Assembly: GCF_000202835.1 (NCBI RefSeq) | Contig: NC_015188.1 | Coordinates: forward strand, 1-40,588 | DNA: 40,588 bases | DNA from: Acidiphilium multivorum AIU301 | GTDB taxonomy: Bacteria > Pseudomonadota > Alphaproteobacteria > Acetobacterales > Acetobacteraceae | Reading direction: 5' to 3' | Shown: positions 1-8,208 of the stretch, one piece after another | How the letters are laid out: each line of letters opens with the position of its first letter | Position numbering within the stretch: the stretch's first letter is position 1 | Position numbers and translations under genes: made by a program | Notes under the pieces: generated by a model | The model's input: the letters and a program-made list of their open reading frames with translations, nothing else | Databases searched by the model: none | Told to the model about the DNA's origin: nothing

Positions 1-1404
1 ATGGAGACGGAAAGTCCCGGTTTCGGGCGAAATACCAATATAAATCAGAGGCCTGGCGGACTTCGCCGGTTGAGCCTGGCGATGATTGCGACGGACCGGA
101 CCGCGGAAGGTTTCACCGGACTGTCAGACGGGGCAGGGGGGCCGGGCGCGGTTCTGGCGGCCTTCAAGGCGGCGGCGCCCTATCTCGGCCTGCCGCCGCG
201 GGTGGTGCATGCGGTGGACTGGCTGTTCCGCTTTACCCAGCGGCAGGACTGGGAGCCGGGGGCGCGTCCGGTGGTCTGGCCGTCCGCTACGGTCCAGCAG
301 GCGGATCTTGATCTGGGGGTATCGCAGACCAAGGCGCTGAACCGGCTTCTGGTCGAGCTGGGCCTGGTGGTGATGCGGGACAGTCCGAATGGCAAGCGTT
401 ACGGGCGGCGTGATCGTAGTGGGCGGATTGTCGAGGCGTATGGGTTCGACCTGTCACCGCTTGGGGTGCGGCTCGAGGAATTCCGGGCTGTGGCGGAGAA
501 GGGGCGGGCGGAGCGTGAGGCGGTTCGCCAGTTGCGCCGGCGGGTGACGATTGCCCGCAAGGCGATCGAGCAGATCGTGGAAACGGCGGTCGAGGTCGGG
601 CTGGAGCCGGTGGCTTTTGTGCGGGAGGCGGAGGAGGCGCGTCGGCTGTGCTGGCGTCTGGGCAAGGAGGAGAGATCCGATGTCCTCGCCTTTGGCGTAA
701 CCCGGCTCGAGGACCGTCATGGCGAGCTGCGCCAGCGGCTTGAGAGCCTGATCGCCGATAGGCGGGGAATGGCACAGAAAGATGTGGAAACCGACCCCAA
801 GGGGCCGGAAAACCGGCCCCACCAATACAAATACAAATCAAACCCTGATCCTGAACAGGATACGGTATCTGGCATTGAGAAAAGTAGTCCGACCCCGGTG
901 AGGTCGGTGGCCGCGGTCGGCAAGCCGGGACTGCGGGACGGATCGTCGGGACCACAGACGGGGAGGGGGGCGCAAAAACCCGCCCGGCAGGACGATGGAA
1001 CGGTGCTGCGGATCACACCGGACGAGCTAGTGCGGCTGGCACCGCGGCTGCGGCCGTATCTCGGGCGGTCATCGCCGGCCTGGCCGGATATTGTGGAGGC
1101 GGCGGACTGGCTGCGGCATGATCTCGGAGTGTCGAAGCCGCTCTGGGGTGAGGCATGCCTTGCCATGGGCCGGGAGCAGGCGGCGATTGCGCTGGCTATT
1201 GTCTCGGCACGCCCGGCGGGGCATTTCCGGAGCACGCCCGGGGGGTATTTCCACGGCATGGTCACCAAGGCCCGGGCCGGCGAGCTCAACCTCGGCAAGT
1301 CCATCTGGGGCCTGCGCGCCCAGGACAGAAGTTCAGGGCCGGGAAAAGCCGCACCGCGACACTGTGGACCGGAGGGGCTTGCCATTCCGCGGATTTCGAC
1401 CTGA
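1..1404 (+). CDS. repC: Plasmid replication initiator RepC
   Basis: RepC-family initiators bind and open the origin of repABC-type alphaproteobacterial replicons. The 467-residue product has the family's winged-helix N-terminal region (about residues 60-160) with the motif RDSPNGKRYGRRD followed by a GFDLSPL segment, then a basic coiled region, a low-complexity linker (about 260-340) and a conserved C-terminal block ending near GELNLGKSIWGLR (about residue 436). The start is the first ATG; its ribosome binding site is at the far end of the window, implying circularity. The last ~28 residues are not RepC-like and come from a recombination junction with a nucleotidyltransferase relic. No repA or repB adjoins it; the parA system lies on the other strand about 0.85 kb upstream across the joined ends. 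Confidence 0.92.
   Translation: METESPGFGRNTNINQRPGGLRRLSLAMIATDRTAEGFTGLSDGAGGPGAVLAAFKAAAPYLGLPPRVVHAVDWLFRFTQRQDWEPGARPVVWPSATVQQADLDLGVSQTKALNRLLVELGLVVMRDSPNGKRYGRRDRSGRIVEAYGFDLSPLGVRLEEFRAVAEKGRAEREAVRQLRRRVTIARKAIEQIVETAVEVGLEPVAFVREAEEARRLCWRLGKEERSDVLAFGVTRLEDRHGELRQRLESLIADRRGMAQKDVETDPKGPENRPHQYKYKSNPDPEQDTVSGIEKSSPTPVRSVAAVGKPGLRDGSSGPQTGRGAQKPARQDDGTVLRITPDELVRLAPRLRPYLGRSSPAWPDIVEAADWLRHDLGVSKPLWGEACLAMGREQAAIALAIVSARPAGHFRSTPGGYFHGMVTKARAGELNLGKSIWGLRAQDRSSGPGKAAPRHCGPEGLAIPRIST
770..900. other. Candidate origin of replication inside repC
   Basis: A perfect 8-bp inverted repeat, GGGGCCGG (801-808) and CCGGCCCC (813-820) around AAAA, is directly followed by an A-rich, C-rich tract poor in G/T pairs (821-845) that stands out from the GC-rich gene. 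In repABC plasmids the origin is known to lie in an AT-rich patch in the middle of repC, so this is the best origin candidate here. The assignment rests on position and composition only. Confidence 0.5.
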
Positions 1405-1823
1405 TTGTTGCAGCAGAGGAGTGGTTTCACGAGATCCTGCTGCAGCGCGGGTTTTGTCCCGAGGATCGGGCAGGGAAGCTCAAGGTCAGGTATTATCACC
1501 CTGACTATCCGCAGTTCGGCTGGCAACTGGTCACAGGTCCCATGTTTGACGGTCGCGCGGATCTGATGCGTGTTGCGCAGTTCCAGATTAATGCGGGGAG
1601 TGTTGTTGTCTTGCCGGCGATCGAAGACCTTATTGGTGACCGTCTGGGGCAGTATGCGGGGGACAAGCCGCCGGATGTATCACGCCTGATACCAGGCACG
1701 GGTTCTTTTCGAGATGGCGGACAAGATCGATTCCGCCTATCCGCCTATTTGAAGAAGCGGGTAGAAGAGGAAGGCGGGGATATCTCGCTCCTGGACGGCC
1801 TGGATTCGGAATCGGAGCCATGA
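1353..1823 (+). pseudogene. 5'-truncated nucleotidyltransferase (AbiEii-like)
   Basis: The frame from about 1353 encodes WTGGACHSADFDLIV, resembling the GG...S-D-(D/F)-D nucleotidyl-transfer motif of AbiEii/MNT-like proteins, followed about 70 residues later by LPAIEDLIGDRLGQY, similar to the conserved helix of that family. The start codon and N-terminus are missing. The frame is open upstream only because it overlaps the 3' end of repC in another frame, so the join with repC looks like an illegitimate recombination point at roughly 1320-1350. The 3' end appears intact and overlaps the next small gene by ATGA. Family assignment is moderate; truncation is clear from the lack of any sensible start. 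Confidence 0.6.
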
Positions 1824-2020
1824 GGACGATCAAGCTCGAGACACACCTGAAAAGGACTGCCGCGAAAGCGCGTGAACTCGACGCTGCCGGCCGGAACGTG
1901 CCGACTGACGCTCTGCGGAACGCTGGAAAGACGCGGACCACTGCGAAAAGGGTCCTATTGGATCGGGTTGAAAAGCGGGCACGTGCCGCAGGAAAAAAGC
2001 CTGTCCTCAGCCACTATTGA
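1820..2020 (+). CDS. Small basic hypothetical protein
   Basis: This 66-residue, Lys/Arg-rich protein starts with ATG overlapping the stop of the truncated nucleotidyltransferase (ATGA), the usual sign of translational coupling. No recognised domain, signal peptide or membrane segment is visible. It was probably the second gene of a two-gene unit with the nucleotidyltransferase and may now depend on transcription from repC. It could be a DNA-binding accessory because of its charge, but nothing in the sequence proves that. Confidence 0.5.
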   Translation: MRTIKLETHLKRTAAKARELDAAGRNVPTDALRNAGKTRTTAKRVLLDRVEKRARAAGKKPVLSHY

Positions 2021-2150
2021 TTGTTCCGAAGCTTCGCGAGCCACGATTCAATCCGGAATCTTCCGAGTGCTCGGACCCGTCCCGTGCAGTCGCCATGGAC
2101 GGGGTGCATGCTACCCTGGCATCCGAACATGCGAAAGCCACCGGTTCGCG

Positions 2151-2469
2151 GTGAAGCGCTATCCGGTTGTTTTCACGCCGGAGGCGCGTGACTAGCTGGT
2201 TGCGCTGTATCGACGGATCGCGACCGCGGCTTCGCCGGACATCGCGTTGCGCTACACCGACACGATCATGTCCCGCTGTGAGGCCTTGAACTTGTTTCCC
2301 GGACGCGGGATCGCCTGCGACGATATCCGGGTGGGTCTGAGGATTAACAGTTTCCGAAAACTGCACGGTGATTGCCTTTACCGTTGGTGCCGACCGCGTG
2401 GCGATCCTCGGAATATTTCATGGCGGGCAGGATTATGAGGCCGCGCTCGAGGCCAGAGACATGGACTGA
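2151..2469 (+). pseudogene. RelE/ParE-family toxin pseudogene
   Basis: From a GTG at 2151 the frame reads KRYPVVFTPEARD, then a TAG (2193-2195) where the family has a codon such as Gln, and continues LVALYRRIATAASPDIALRY, a typical ParE second helix. A frameshift near 2355 moves the rest into another frame, which ends VIAFTVGADRVAILGIFHGG plus the usual QDYEAAL tail and a TGA at 2467-2469. One nonsense codon and one frameshift therefore kill an otherwise full-length (~105 residue) toxin. No ParD/RHH antitoxin partner is visible just upstream, which is consistent with the toxin being dead. Confidence 0.75.
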
Positions 2470-2594
2470 AGGCGCGCGGGGCCGGTCATTCCGCACCCTG
2501 CCTTCTCCAGGCCCGTCCTCTTCTCCGCATGCCAATCCGGTTTGCTCCGCTTTGAACTGCCGGCGGGCAGAACTCTGTCCAGCGGCAAGAATGA

Positions 2595-2612
2595 CACTTG
2601 TAGCCACAAGTG
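2595..2612. repeat. Inverted repeat upstream of mobC, oriT candidate
   Basis: CACTTGT (2595-2601) and ACAAGTG (2606-2612) form a perfect 7-bp stem with an AGCC loop, followed by CGGTGGGG. It lies 90 bp upstream of mobC, the usual position of a mobilization origin, and the stem edge plus CGG looks like a nic-adjacent sequence. With the linked relaxase broken, this oriT may be vestigial. Confidence 0.4.
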
Positions 2613-2702
2613 CGGTGGGGTAGGGCCTGCTCGCCTGCGGCTCGACGCGCGTATGAGGGCCGGCGGCGATCCGGCCAGAAGCGGAGAAGAAGAAACACGA
2701 CG

Positions 2703-3065
2703 ATGGACACAGCCTACCCCCGACAGATCCGCTCTGCGCGCGAGACCCGGACAGAGATAGTCCGGGTGCGCTGCACGCCTTCCGAGCGCAAGGCGATCGA
2801 GGAGCTAGCCAACGTTACCGGGCAGTCGCTGAGCGACTTTGTACGGGCGGGTGCGCTGTCAGTGGACATCCGGGGGCGGGTGGAGCAGCGGGCGATCTAC
2901 GCGTTGGCCGATGCGGTGGGCCACATGAACGTGCTGGGCGCGCAACTGAAACAGTGGCAGACGGCACGGGACGGGGATGACGCCTCGGCGGCCTCGGCCG
3001 AGCGGGTACTGGCGGATATCGAGGCGGCTGTCCGAGATGTTCACGAGAAGGTGGCGGCGCTGTGA
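2703..3065 (+). CDS. mobC: MobC-type relaxosome accessory protein
   Basis: MobC proteins help the relaxase melt and nick oriT during plasmid mobilization. The 120-residue product carries the family pattern: an RTEIVRVRCTPSERKAIEELA ribbon-helix-helix start (split here across residues ~15-35), then TGQSLSDFVRAGAL, and a C-terminal helical region with VEQRAIYALADAVGHMNVLG. The ATG at 2703 is preferred over an upstream frame-open ATG at 2610 because the family begins there and an AGAAGAAGAAA purine tract precedes it. Its stop overlaps a GTG (GTGA) that opens the relaxase stub. The gene looks intact although its relaxase does not. Confidence 0.8.
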   Translation: MDTAYPRQIRSARETRTEIVRVRCTPSERKAIEELANVTGQSLSDFVRAGALSVDIRGRVEQRAIYALADAVGHMNVLGAQLKQWQTARDGDDASAASAERVLADIEAAVRDVHEKVAAL

Positions 3066-3196
3066 TCGTGCGCCGGATCTAGGCGCAGAAGACCAGCGTG
3101 CTGATCAACCGGCTGCAGGGTGGGCTCGACAAGGAGCGCGTCCATGAGGTCGTGGCGTTGATTGACGAGGTTGCAGGCAGGATCGAACGGCTCTGA
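3062..3196 (+). pseudogene. Relaxase remnant after mobC
   Basis: A GTG overlapping the mobC stop opens the frame VIVRRI, which then meets a TAG at 3080-3082. The same frame continues for 37 codons to a TGA at 3194-3196. MobC genes are normally followed, with just this overlap, by a relaxase that begins with a short hydrophobic-basic stretch like this. The interpretation is a relaxase deleted internally and closed by a nonsense codon. The downstream codons are not recognisable as any specific relaxase, so this remains a positional inference. Confidence 0.4.
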
Positions 3197-3321
3197 CCGG
3201 TAGAACCGGCTTGAACGGAATGTCGCGGGCACGGAACCTGCCCGCGACAGGGAAAACCACCTGAGGAATATGGAGCGGAGAAAATAGCAGAGGCAAAGTC
3301 TTGTGTCCGGGCCTGGATGAT

Positions 3322-3350
3322 ATAAACTAAGTCCTGTAAACTAAACTAGT
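3322..3350. promoter_or_regulatory. TAAACTA repeats ahead of vapB
   Basis: Three copies of TAAACTA or a close variant occur in about 28 bp immediately upstream of the antitoxin start. Such iterated AT-rich sites commonly serve as the autoregulatory operator of Phd/VapB antitoxins. No footprint evidence; assignment by position. Confidence 0.35.
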
Positions 3351-3360
3351 GTGTGCCGTA

Positions 3361-3606
3361 ATGCGGACCTATAACATTCACGAGGCAAAGACCCATCTGT
3401 CCCGGCTGATCGAGCAGGCTCTGAAGGGGGAGGGGTTCCTGATCGCCAAGGCGGGCAAGCCGCTGGTGAAAGTCACTGCCCTGGGCAAACCGGAAGCATC
3501 CAGCACCCGGCGGCTCGGGTTCATGGCCGGGCGGATGAGGGTGCCGGACGATTTCAACAGGATCGGGGCTGACGAGGTCCGGAAGCTGTTCGAGGACGAT
3601 GCGTGA
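3361..3606 (+). CDS. vapB: Phd/YefM-family antitoxin
   Basis: Antitoxin that neutralises the PIN toxin encoded next and usually represses its own promoter. The start MRTYNIHEAKTHLSRLIEQA is the classic Phd/YefM N-terminus, and IAKAGKPLVKVTAL is the conserved second strand. ATG 3361 is chosen because the family begins there; the frame is open slightly further upstream. Length is 81 residues. The stop overlaps the toxin start by GTGA. The flexible C-terminus (about residues 50-81), rich in acidic and aromatic residues, is the expected toxin-binding part. Confidence 0.9.
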   Translation: MRTYNIHEAKTHLSRLIEQALKGEGFLIAKAGKPLVKVTALGKPEASSTRRLGFMAGRMRVPDDFNRIGADEVRKLFEDDA

Positions 3607-3989
3607 AGCTGCTGCTGGATACGCATCTGCTGCTTTGGGCCGCAGAGAATGCGCCGCGGATGCCGGAAGCCGCCCGGGAACTGATCGCCGATCCGGGGAA
3701 CGAACTGTATTTCAGCGCGGCCAGCCTGTGGGAGATTGCGATCAAGCAAGGGCTTGGCCGGCCGGATTTCGAAGTTGACGCACGGGTATTGCGGCGCGGA
3801 CTGATCGACAATGGTTATCTGGAACTTCCGATCCTGAGCGAACATGCGGTGGCGATCGAGGGTTTGCCCGCGATCCACAAGGATCCGTTCGACCGGCTTC
3901 TGATTGTCCAGGCGATGGTCGAGGGAATCACGCTTTTGACCAATGATGCGGTCGTTGCACGGTATCCCGGCCCGGTCCGATTTGTTTAG
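3603..3989 (+). CDS. vapC: PIN-domain toxin VapC
   Basis: PIN-domain ribonuclease toxins cut tRNA or rRNA when the antitoxin is lost, stabilising the plasmid. The 128-residue protein has the acidic active site in order: D6 (LLLDTHLLLW), E44 (SLWEIAIK), D94/D97 (HKDPFDRLL) and D115 (TNDAV). All are present, so the toxin should be active. It starts with GTG overlapping the antitoxin stop, arguing for coupled translation with the antitoxin made first. Belongs to the type II VapBC class with a Phd-type partner. Confidence 0.92.
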   Translation: MKLLLDTHLLLWAAENAPRMPEAARELIADPGNELYFSAASLWEIAIKQGLGRPDFEVDARVLRRGLIDNGYLELPILSEHAVAIEGLPAIHKDPFDRLLIVQAMVEGITLLTNDAVVARYPGPVRFV

Positions 3990-4160
3990 GTTTCCTCCGC
4001 CCGGTGCCGGTCGCAAACATGAAGAGGATGCTGTTGTTTGCCTGCCTCGACCGGTACGGGAACAGTGTGGGCACAGAAACCGTTCCGCTAGAGGGTGCAG
4101 ACACGAAAGTGAATTTTACGTACGCCTAACGTGAACGAGTGGTGAACGCAGGCGACTAGA

Positions 4161-4208
4161 AGGCCTGAAGTAACGAAACGGCCTGCGCTGTAGCATAAGC
4201 GGACAAAG
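4161..4208 (+). repeat. Left terminal inverted repeat, outer transposon
   Basis: Matches the reverse complement of 11810-11857 at 47 of 48 positions (G at 4181 against C expected). It ends in CATAAG plus eight bases, similar to the inner TAAG end of Tn3-family repeats but without the common outer GGGG. Confidence 0.85.
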
Positions 4209-4216
4209 CAGGAACA

Positions 4217-4448
4217 TCAGGCGGCCTTTATGGTCGTGTCGGGGATTGGCCTGAGAGGTCGCAATCCGGCATGGTTTTCCGTCGATTTCTGATTGGCGCT
4301 CCAGATGTAGTCGCCGGTCAGGTTCACATGCTCCCAGCCGATCGGCGAGAGATGCGTGAGGAGGGTTCCGGGCACATCCTCGACCTGGCGTAGGGCCTGT
4401 ATGGCTTGCGCGAGATAGCGTGTGTTCCAGAGGATGATGGCGGTGACC
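4217..4448 (-). pseudogene. tnpA: C-terminal piece of outer tnpA
   Basis: Reading leftward, this encodes VTAIILWNTRYLAQAIQAL and then GWEHVNLTGDYIW, the standard last ~75 residues of Tn3-family transposases, ending at the stop 9 bp from the outer left repeat. It is the missing tail of the gene whose front part ends at 8242. Joining 10997-8242 to 4448-4217 gives 996 codons in frame, so nothing but the inner transposon and its target duplication separates them. Confidence 0.85.
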
Positions 4449-4453
4449 AGGGG

Positions 4454-4491
4454 GGGGTCACCGCACGATCTGTTCAAAATCGTACGCTAAG
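4454..4491 (+). repeat. Left 38-bp inverted repeat, inner transposon
   Basis: Perfect reverse complement of 8204-8241. It contains the stop codon of the inner tnpA (4487-4489). Confidence 0.92.
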
Positions 4492-7453
4492 CGGCGCGGG
4501 GTATGAACGGAGCGCGAACATCGCGTAGCGGCCTGAAGCTGGCATTGGGATTGGCGGGATTCCAGACATAATCGCCGGTCAGAGCGATGTGTTCCCATCC
4601 GAGCGGCGCGACATGCGCCAGGAGATCATCGGGCACTGCCGTACCCTGGGCCCGCAGGTGCTGGACGGCCTGGTCGAGATAGATGGTATTCCAGTGGACG
4701 ATGGCGGCGGTGATGAGACTGAGCCCGGAGGCCCGGAAGCTCTGATTTTCGAAGGTGCGGTCGCGGATTTCACCCTGGCGATGGAAGAATACGGCGCGGC
4801 GCAGGGCATTGCTGGCCTCGCCCTTATTGAGCCCGGCATGACTGCGCTGGCGCAGAGCGGGATCGGACAGCCATTGCAGGGTGAACAGGGTGCGCTCGAT
4901 CCGCCCCACAGCCCGTAACGCCCTGGACAGAGTGTTTCCTCCACCGGCGGCGGCCAGCTTCCGCAAGATGACGGAAGGCAGAACAGTGCCGGCATTGATG
5001 GATGCCTTTAACCGCATCAACTCCGGCCATTGCCCGAGGATGGCGGTGGTTTCGACGGCGTCGCCGATGAGCGGCACCAGCAGCGGCCAGGTGCCTGGCT
5101 TTTCTATCGTGTAGAGCTTGCGGTCCCGGAGATCCTTGATCCTGGGGGCAAACCTGTAACCCAGCAGATGGCAGAGACCGAAGACATGATCGGTCGCGCC
5201 GGCGGTATCGGTATAATGCTCGGCGATGCGCAGATCGGTCTGGTGGACATGATGCAGCAGCCCGTCGAGCACATAAGGCGCCTCGCTCATCGTCGCGGAG
5301 ATGACGCGCGTGTGGAACGGTCCGTATTGACCGGAAACATGGGTGTAGATCACCGCGCCCGGCTCGATGCCGTATTTGGCGTTTACCGAGCCGCCGGCTC
5401 CGGCGCGGCCTGCGGCCCGGAAATATTGCCCGTCCGAAGACGAGCTTGTCCCATCATCCCAGATTGCCGCCATGGGGTGTGCATGGTGCGCATTGATGAT
5501 GGCGGCGCGGGCGGCGACATAATTGTCATCGCTGATGTGCCATTGGGCCACATTGACCAGGTGGTGATAGCTGAGACCGCGCGAGGCGTCCGCCATGCGG
5601 GCAAGGCCAAGATTGGTGCCGTCAGCGAGCACCGCTGCCAGCAGGGCCGCTTTGTCGGTGACGGGGTTACCGGTGCGCAGATGCACGAACCTGTCCGTGA
5701 ACCCGGTCCAGGCATCGACCTCGCTCAAAACCTCGGTGATCCGCACCCGCGGCAGCATACTGTTCAGCCGCAGCGCCAGATCGCGAGCCGCGTCGGGCAC
5801 GGTGGGCGGCGTGCGGGCGATAAAAAGTTTGCCGTCCTCAATCTCCACCCCGTCGAGGTCGCCCTGCGCGGCCCGGGCGGCCACGAAGGTCAGACGCTCG
5901 CGCAGCATCTCTGCCCGGCTTGCGACGTAACGATCGGGATCGGCCTCACCATCGATGCCGGTGGCCGCACCCGCCCCGGCCGGAAGCAGATAGGTCTCGA
6001 ACGCCTGGTAATCGCGGCTGCCAGCGACCCAGATATTACTGCCCCGCAGCTTGTCGCGCAGCACGGCCAGCACCGCTGTTTCATAGAGCCGCCGGTCGGC
6101 TGTGCCGCCGGCAAAAATCAATTTCCGCCACTGCGGCGGCAGGAACGTGGAGGGCGGCCGCTTGGGCAAGCTGCGGATCGCGCCACGGTTCAGGGCGCGG
6201 AGAAGTTCGATCGCGGCCAGAACGGGATCGTTCGGCATATTCGACCGGAAATCGAAGGCGGCCAGGAAGCGGGGGCTGAACCGGCGGAGCACCGTATATC
6301 GCTCGGCCGCCGTGACCAAAATATCCTGATCCGCCACATCGGCGACGGCGCCGATGATCGGCAGCACATCTTCGAGCTGGTTCATGCCGATCTCGCGCTC
6401 GATGGCGGTGATCCCATCTTCTCCGGCCTCCTTCGCCTGGCGAAGGGCGGCGATCGTCCGGCGGAACAGCAGTAGCGCCTTGGCGACATCGCGCCGCGTG
6501 GCCTGAAACCGACGCTCATCGCGGTTGCGCGCCCGGCTGAACAAAGTGCCGACATATTTCTCGAACATGGCAAGCGTCGCGTCCGTCAGACGGGTTTCCA
6601 GGCTTGCGATCTGGGCAATGAGAATGGCTGTGCGCCGCGCCGGCTCCAGATCGGCGATGTGCTGCACGGTCATGAGCGCCCCCTCGTCGGTCAGCCGGAC
6701 CAGGCGGGCAGCATGGATACGACCAGCCCGTGCGGGATCAATGCCCATGGCGCGGACATATTCGAGGCGATCGAGCAGGGAGACGATGTTGGAGGGAGCT
6801 GGTGATTCCGAATAATCCCGCAGCCAGGCAAAACGGGAGCGACGCAACTCGGGATCGACCGTCAGCAGCTCGGTCAGAGCACTGCGCTCCGCATCGGCCA
6901 TCCCGGCTGCCAGCACCTCGAATGTTTTCTTGCGTGCTCGGACACGGGCGGCCAGTCCAATTCGCTCCAACACTGTCGCCGAGGGAAGCAATACCCGGCT
7001 TTCTCTCAGATGAACGAGCATAGCCTGGATGATGGGTTCGCCGCGATCTGTGGCCCAAGCCGTATCCGCACCAGCATGTAGGCAGGCGCGCCAGTCATCG
7101 AGGCCAAAACTACGCAGACCAGTGAACTTTTGGAGCTCGACCAAATGCTCCCGACGGGTTTCAGCACGGCGCGCGTATTCCGCAAACAACAAAGGATCGA
7201 CACCGATCTGTTCAGCAACAAAAGCCAGCGCCGGCGCCGGTGGATATTCCGATGGATCCAGAGTGCGGCCTGGGAAGCGGAGAACACAGAGTTGCACGGC
7301 AAAGCCGAGCCGGTTGCTTGCCCGGCGTCTGACCCTGACCATAGCGAGGTCAGCAGCATCCAGTACGTAATGCCGGCTCATGGAGGCCATGTCCGTTGGA
7401 ATTGAAAACAAACGGGCTCGTTGTTCAGCGGATAAAAGAACGCGGAGTGGCAT
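4487..7453 (-). CDS. tnpA: Tn3-family transposase, inner element
   Basis: Catalyses replicative transposition by cutting at the 38-bp ends and forming cointegrates. At 988 residues it has the normal family length. The N-terminal DUF4158-like region (about 1-160) with DAADLAMVRVRRRASNRLG is followed by the long helical middle and the C-terminal DDE domain. Visible catalytic context: the first Asp in DDGTSSSSDGQYF, the second in HYTDTAGATDHVFG, and the Glu in GEIRDRTFENQ, followed by HWNTIYLDQAV and GWEHIALTGDYVW. No disruption is seen, so the element could be active. It is transcribed away from tnpR; the shared 173-bp gap should hold both promoters and the res site. Confidence 0.95.
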   Translation of the reverse strand: MPLRVLLSAEQRARLFSIPTDMASMSRHYVLDAADLAMVRVRRRASNRLGFAVQLCVLRFPGRTLDPSEYPPAPALAFVAEQIGVDPLLFAEYARRAETRREHLVELQKFTGLRSFGLDDWRACLHAGADTAWATDRGEPIIQAMLVHLRESRVLLPSATVLERIGLAARVRARKKTFEVLAAGMADAERSALTELLTVDPELRRSRFAWLRDYSESPAPSNIVSLLDRLEYVRAMGIDPARAGRIHAARLVRLTDEGALMTVQHIADLEPARRTAILIAQIASLETRLTDATLAMFEKYVGTLFSRARNRDERRFQATRRDVAKALLLFRRTIAALRQAKEAGEDGITAIEREIGMNQLEDVLPIIGAVADVADQDILVTAAERYTVLRRFSPRFLAAFDFRSNMPNDPVLAAIELLRALNRGAIRSLPKRPPSTFLPPQWRKLIFAGGTADRRLYETAVLAVLRDKLRGSNIWVAGSRDYQAFETYLLPAGAGAATGIDGEADPDRYVASRAEMLRERLTFVAARAAQGDLDGVEIEDGKLFIARTPPTVPDAARDLALRLNSMLPRVRITEVLSEVDAWTGFTDRFVHLRTGNPVTDKAALLAAVLADGTNLGLARMADASRGLSYHHLVNVAQWHISDDNYVAARAAIINAHHAHPMAAIWDDGTSSSSDGQYFRAAGRAGAGGSVNAKYGIEPGAVIYTHVSGQYGPFHTRVISATMSEAPYVLDGLLHHVHQTDLRIAEHYTDTAGATDHVFGLCHLLGYRFAPRIKDLRDRKLYTIEKPGTWPLLVPLIGDAVETTAILGQWPELMRLKASINAGTVLPSVILRKLAAAGGGNTLSRALRAVGRIERTLFTLQWLSDPALRQRSHAGLNKGEASNALRRAVFFHRQGEIRDRTFENQSFRASGLSLITAAIVHWNTIYLDQAVQHLRAQGTAVPDDLLAHVAPLGWEHIALTGDYVWNPANPNASFRPLRDVRAPFIPRAA

Positions 7454-7626
7454 ATCGGGTTCCGGTTGATGAGAAAATTAGCGCCCACCGTGCGTCCGCA
7501 AGAGGATCGTTCAACGGACAGATGTAACGGCCTGGCACTGGTGGCTGTTTCCCTCGGCAACGGATGGATCATTTAACTGGTACGATATCTTTTGCAATGA
7601 AGGGGGGTCATACGTTACAATTCCGC
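7454..7626. promoter_or_regulatory. Divergent promoter and res region, inner transposon
   Basis: The gap between divergent tnpA and tnpR is where Tn3-type elements keep their resolution site and overlapping promoters. The stretch contains AT-rich patches (for example around 7570-7600, TTAACTGG and TACGATATCTTTTG) but I cannot assign the three resolvase subsites confidently. Confidence 0.5.
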
Positions 7627-8208
7627 ATGGCCCACACCCTGATCGGTTACGCCCGCTGTTCAACCGACCGGCAAGATCTCGCCGCGCAACGCGCCGAACT
7701 CGAACAGCTCGGGGTAAAGCCGGACCGCATCTATACGGACCATGGCCTCACAGGCACCAATCGTGCCCGCCCCGGGCTTGCTCAAGCCTTGGCGGCGGTG
7801 CGTAAAGGCGACACCCTGGTCGTGCCAAAACTCGACCGCCTTGCACGCTCCGTTCCAGATGCCCGTGCGATCGCCGATGAACTCATTACCCGCGGTGTCA
7901 AACTCGCGCTCGGCGCGGCCGTCTATGACCCAACCGACCCAATGGGGAAGATGTTCTTCAACATTCTCGCCACCTTCGCAGAGTTTGAGGCCGACCTGAT
8001 CCGGTTACGTACCAGAGAAGGCATGGCCATCGCTCGCGCCAAAGGAAAATTACGCGGCAAAAGGCCGACGCTATCCGAAAGACAACAAAAAGAACTGCGC
8101 CGCATGTACGACACTGGCAATTATTCCATCACTGATCTCGCAGACCTATTCTCCGTCTCCCGCCCAACCATCTATCGTACCCTCGCCAGGCAGCCCGCCA
8201 ACGCTTAG
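7627..8208 (+). CDS. tnpR: Serine resolvase, inner transposon
   Basis: Resolves cointegrates by serine recombination at res. The 193-residue protein begins MAHTLIGYARCSTDRQDL with the nucleophile at Ser12, followed by the catalytic arginine region PKLDRLARSVPDA and the E-helix FFNILATFAEFEADLIRLRT. The C-terminal helix-turn-helix (YSITDLADLFSVSRPTIYR) is intact. ATG 7627 is used rather than the in-frame 7564 ATG because resolvases begin just before the GYARCST motif. The stop lies in the right terminal repeat. Confidence 0.94.
   Translation: MAHTLIGYARCSTDRQDLAAQRAELEQLGVKPDRIYTDHGLTGTNRARPGLAQALAAVRKGDTLVVPKLDRLARSVPDARAIADELITRGVKLALGAAVYDPTDPMGKMFFNILATFAEFEADLIRLRTREGMAIARAKGKLRGKRPTLSERQQKELRRMYDTGNYSITDLADLFSVSRPTIYRTLARQPANA

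Noticed and set aside
717-1526. 269-codon minus-strand frame
   Set aside because: Antisense to repC; low-complexity translation without motifs.
1155-1823. Full 222-residue gene in the repC overlap
   Set aside because: The first ~65 codons are the repC sequence read in another frame; only the part from about 1353 has family character.
5030-6475. 481-codon open frame on the plus strand
   Set aside because: It lies entirely antisense to the inner Tn3 transposase, which has clear family motifs; high-GC genes often leave long antisense frames.
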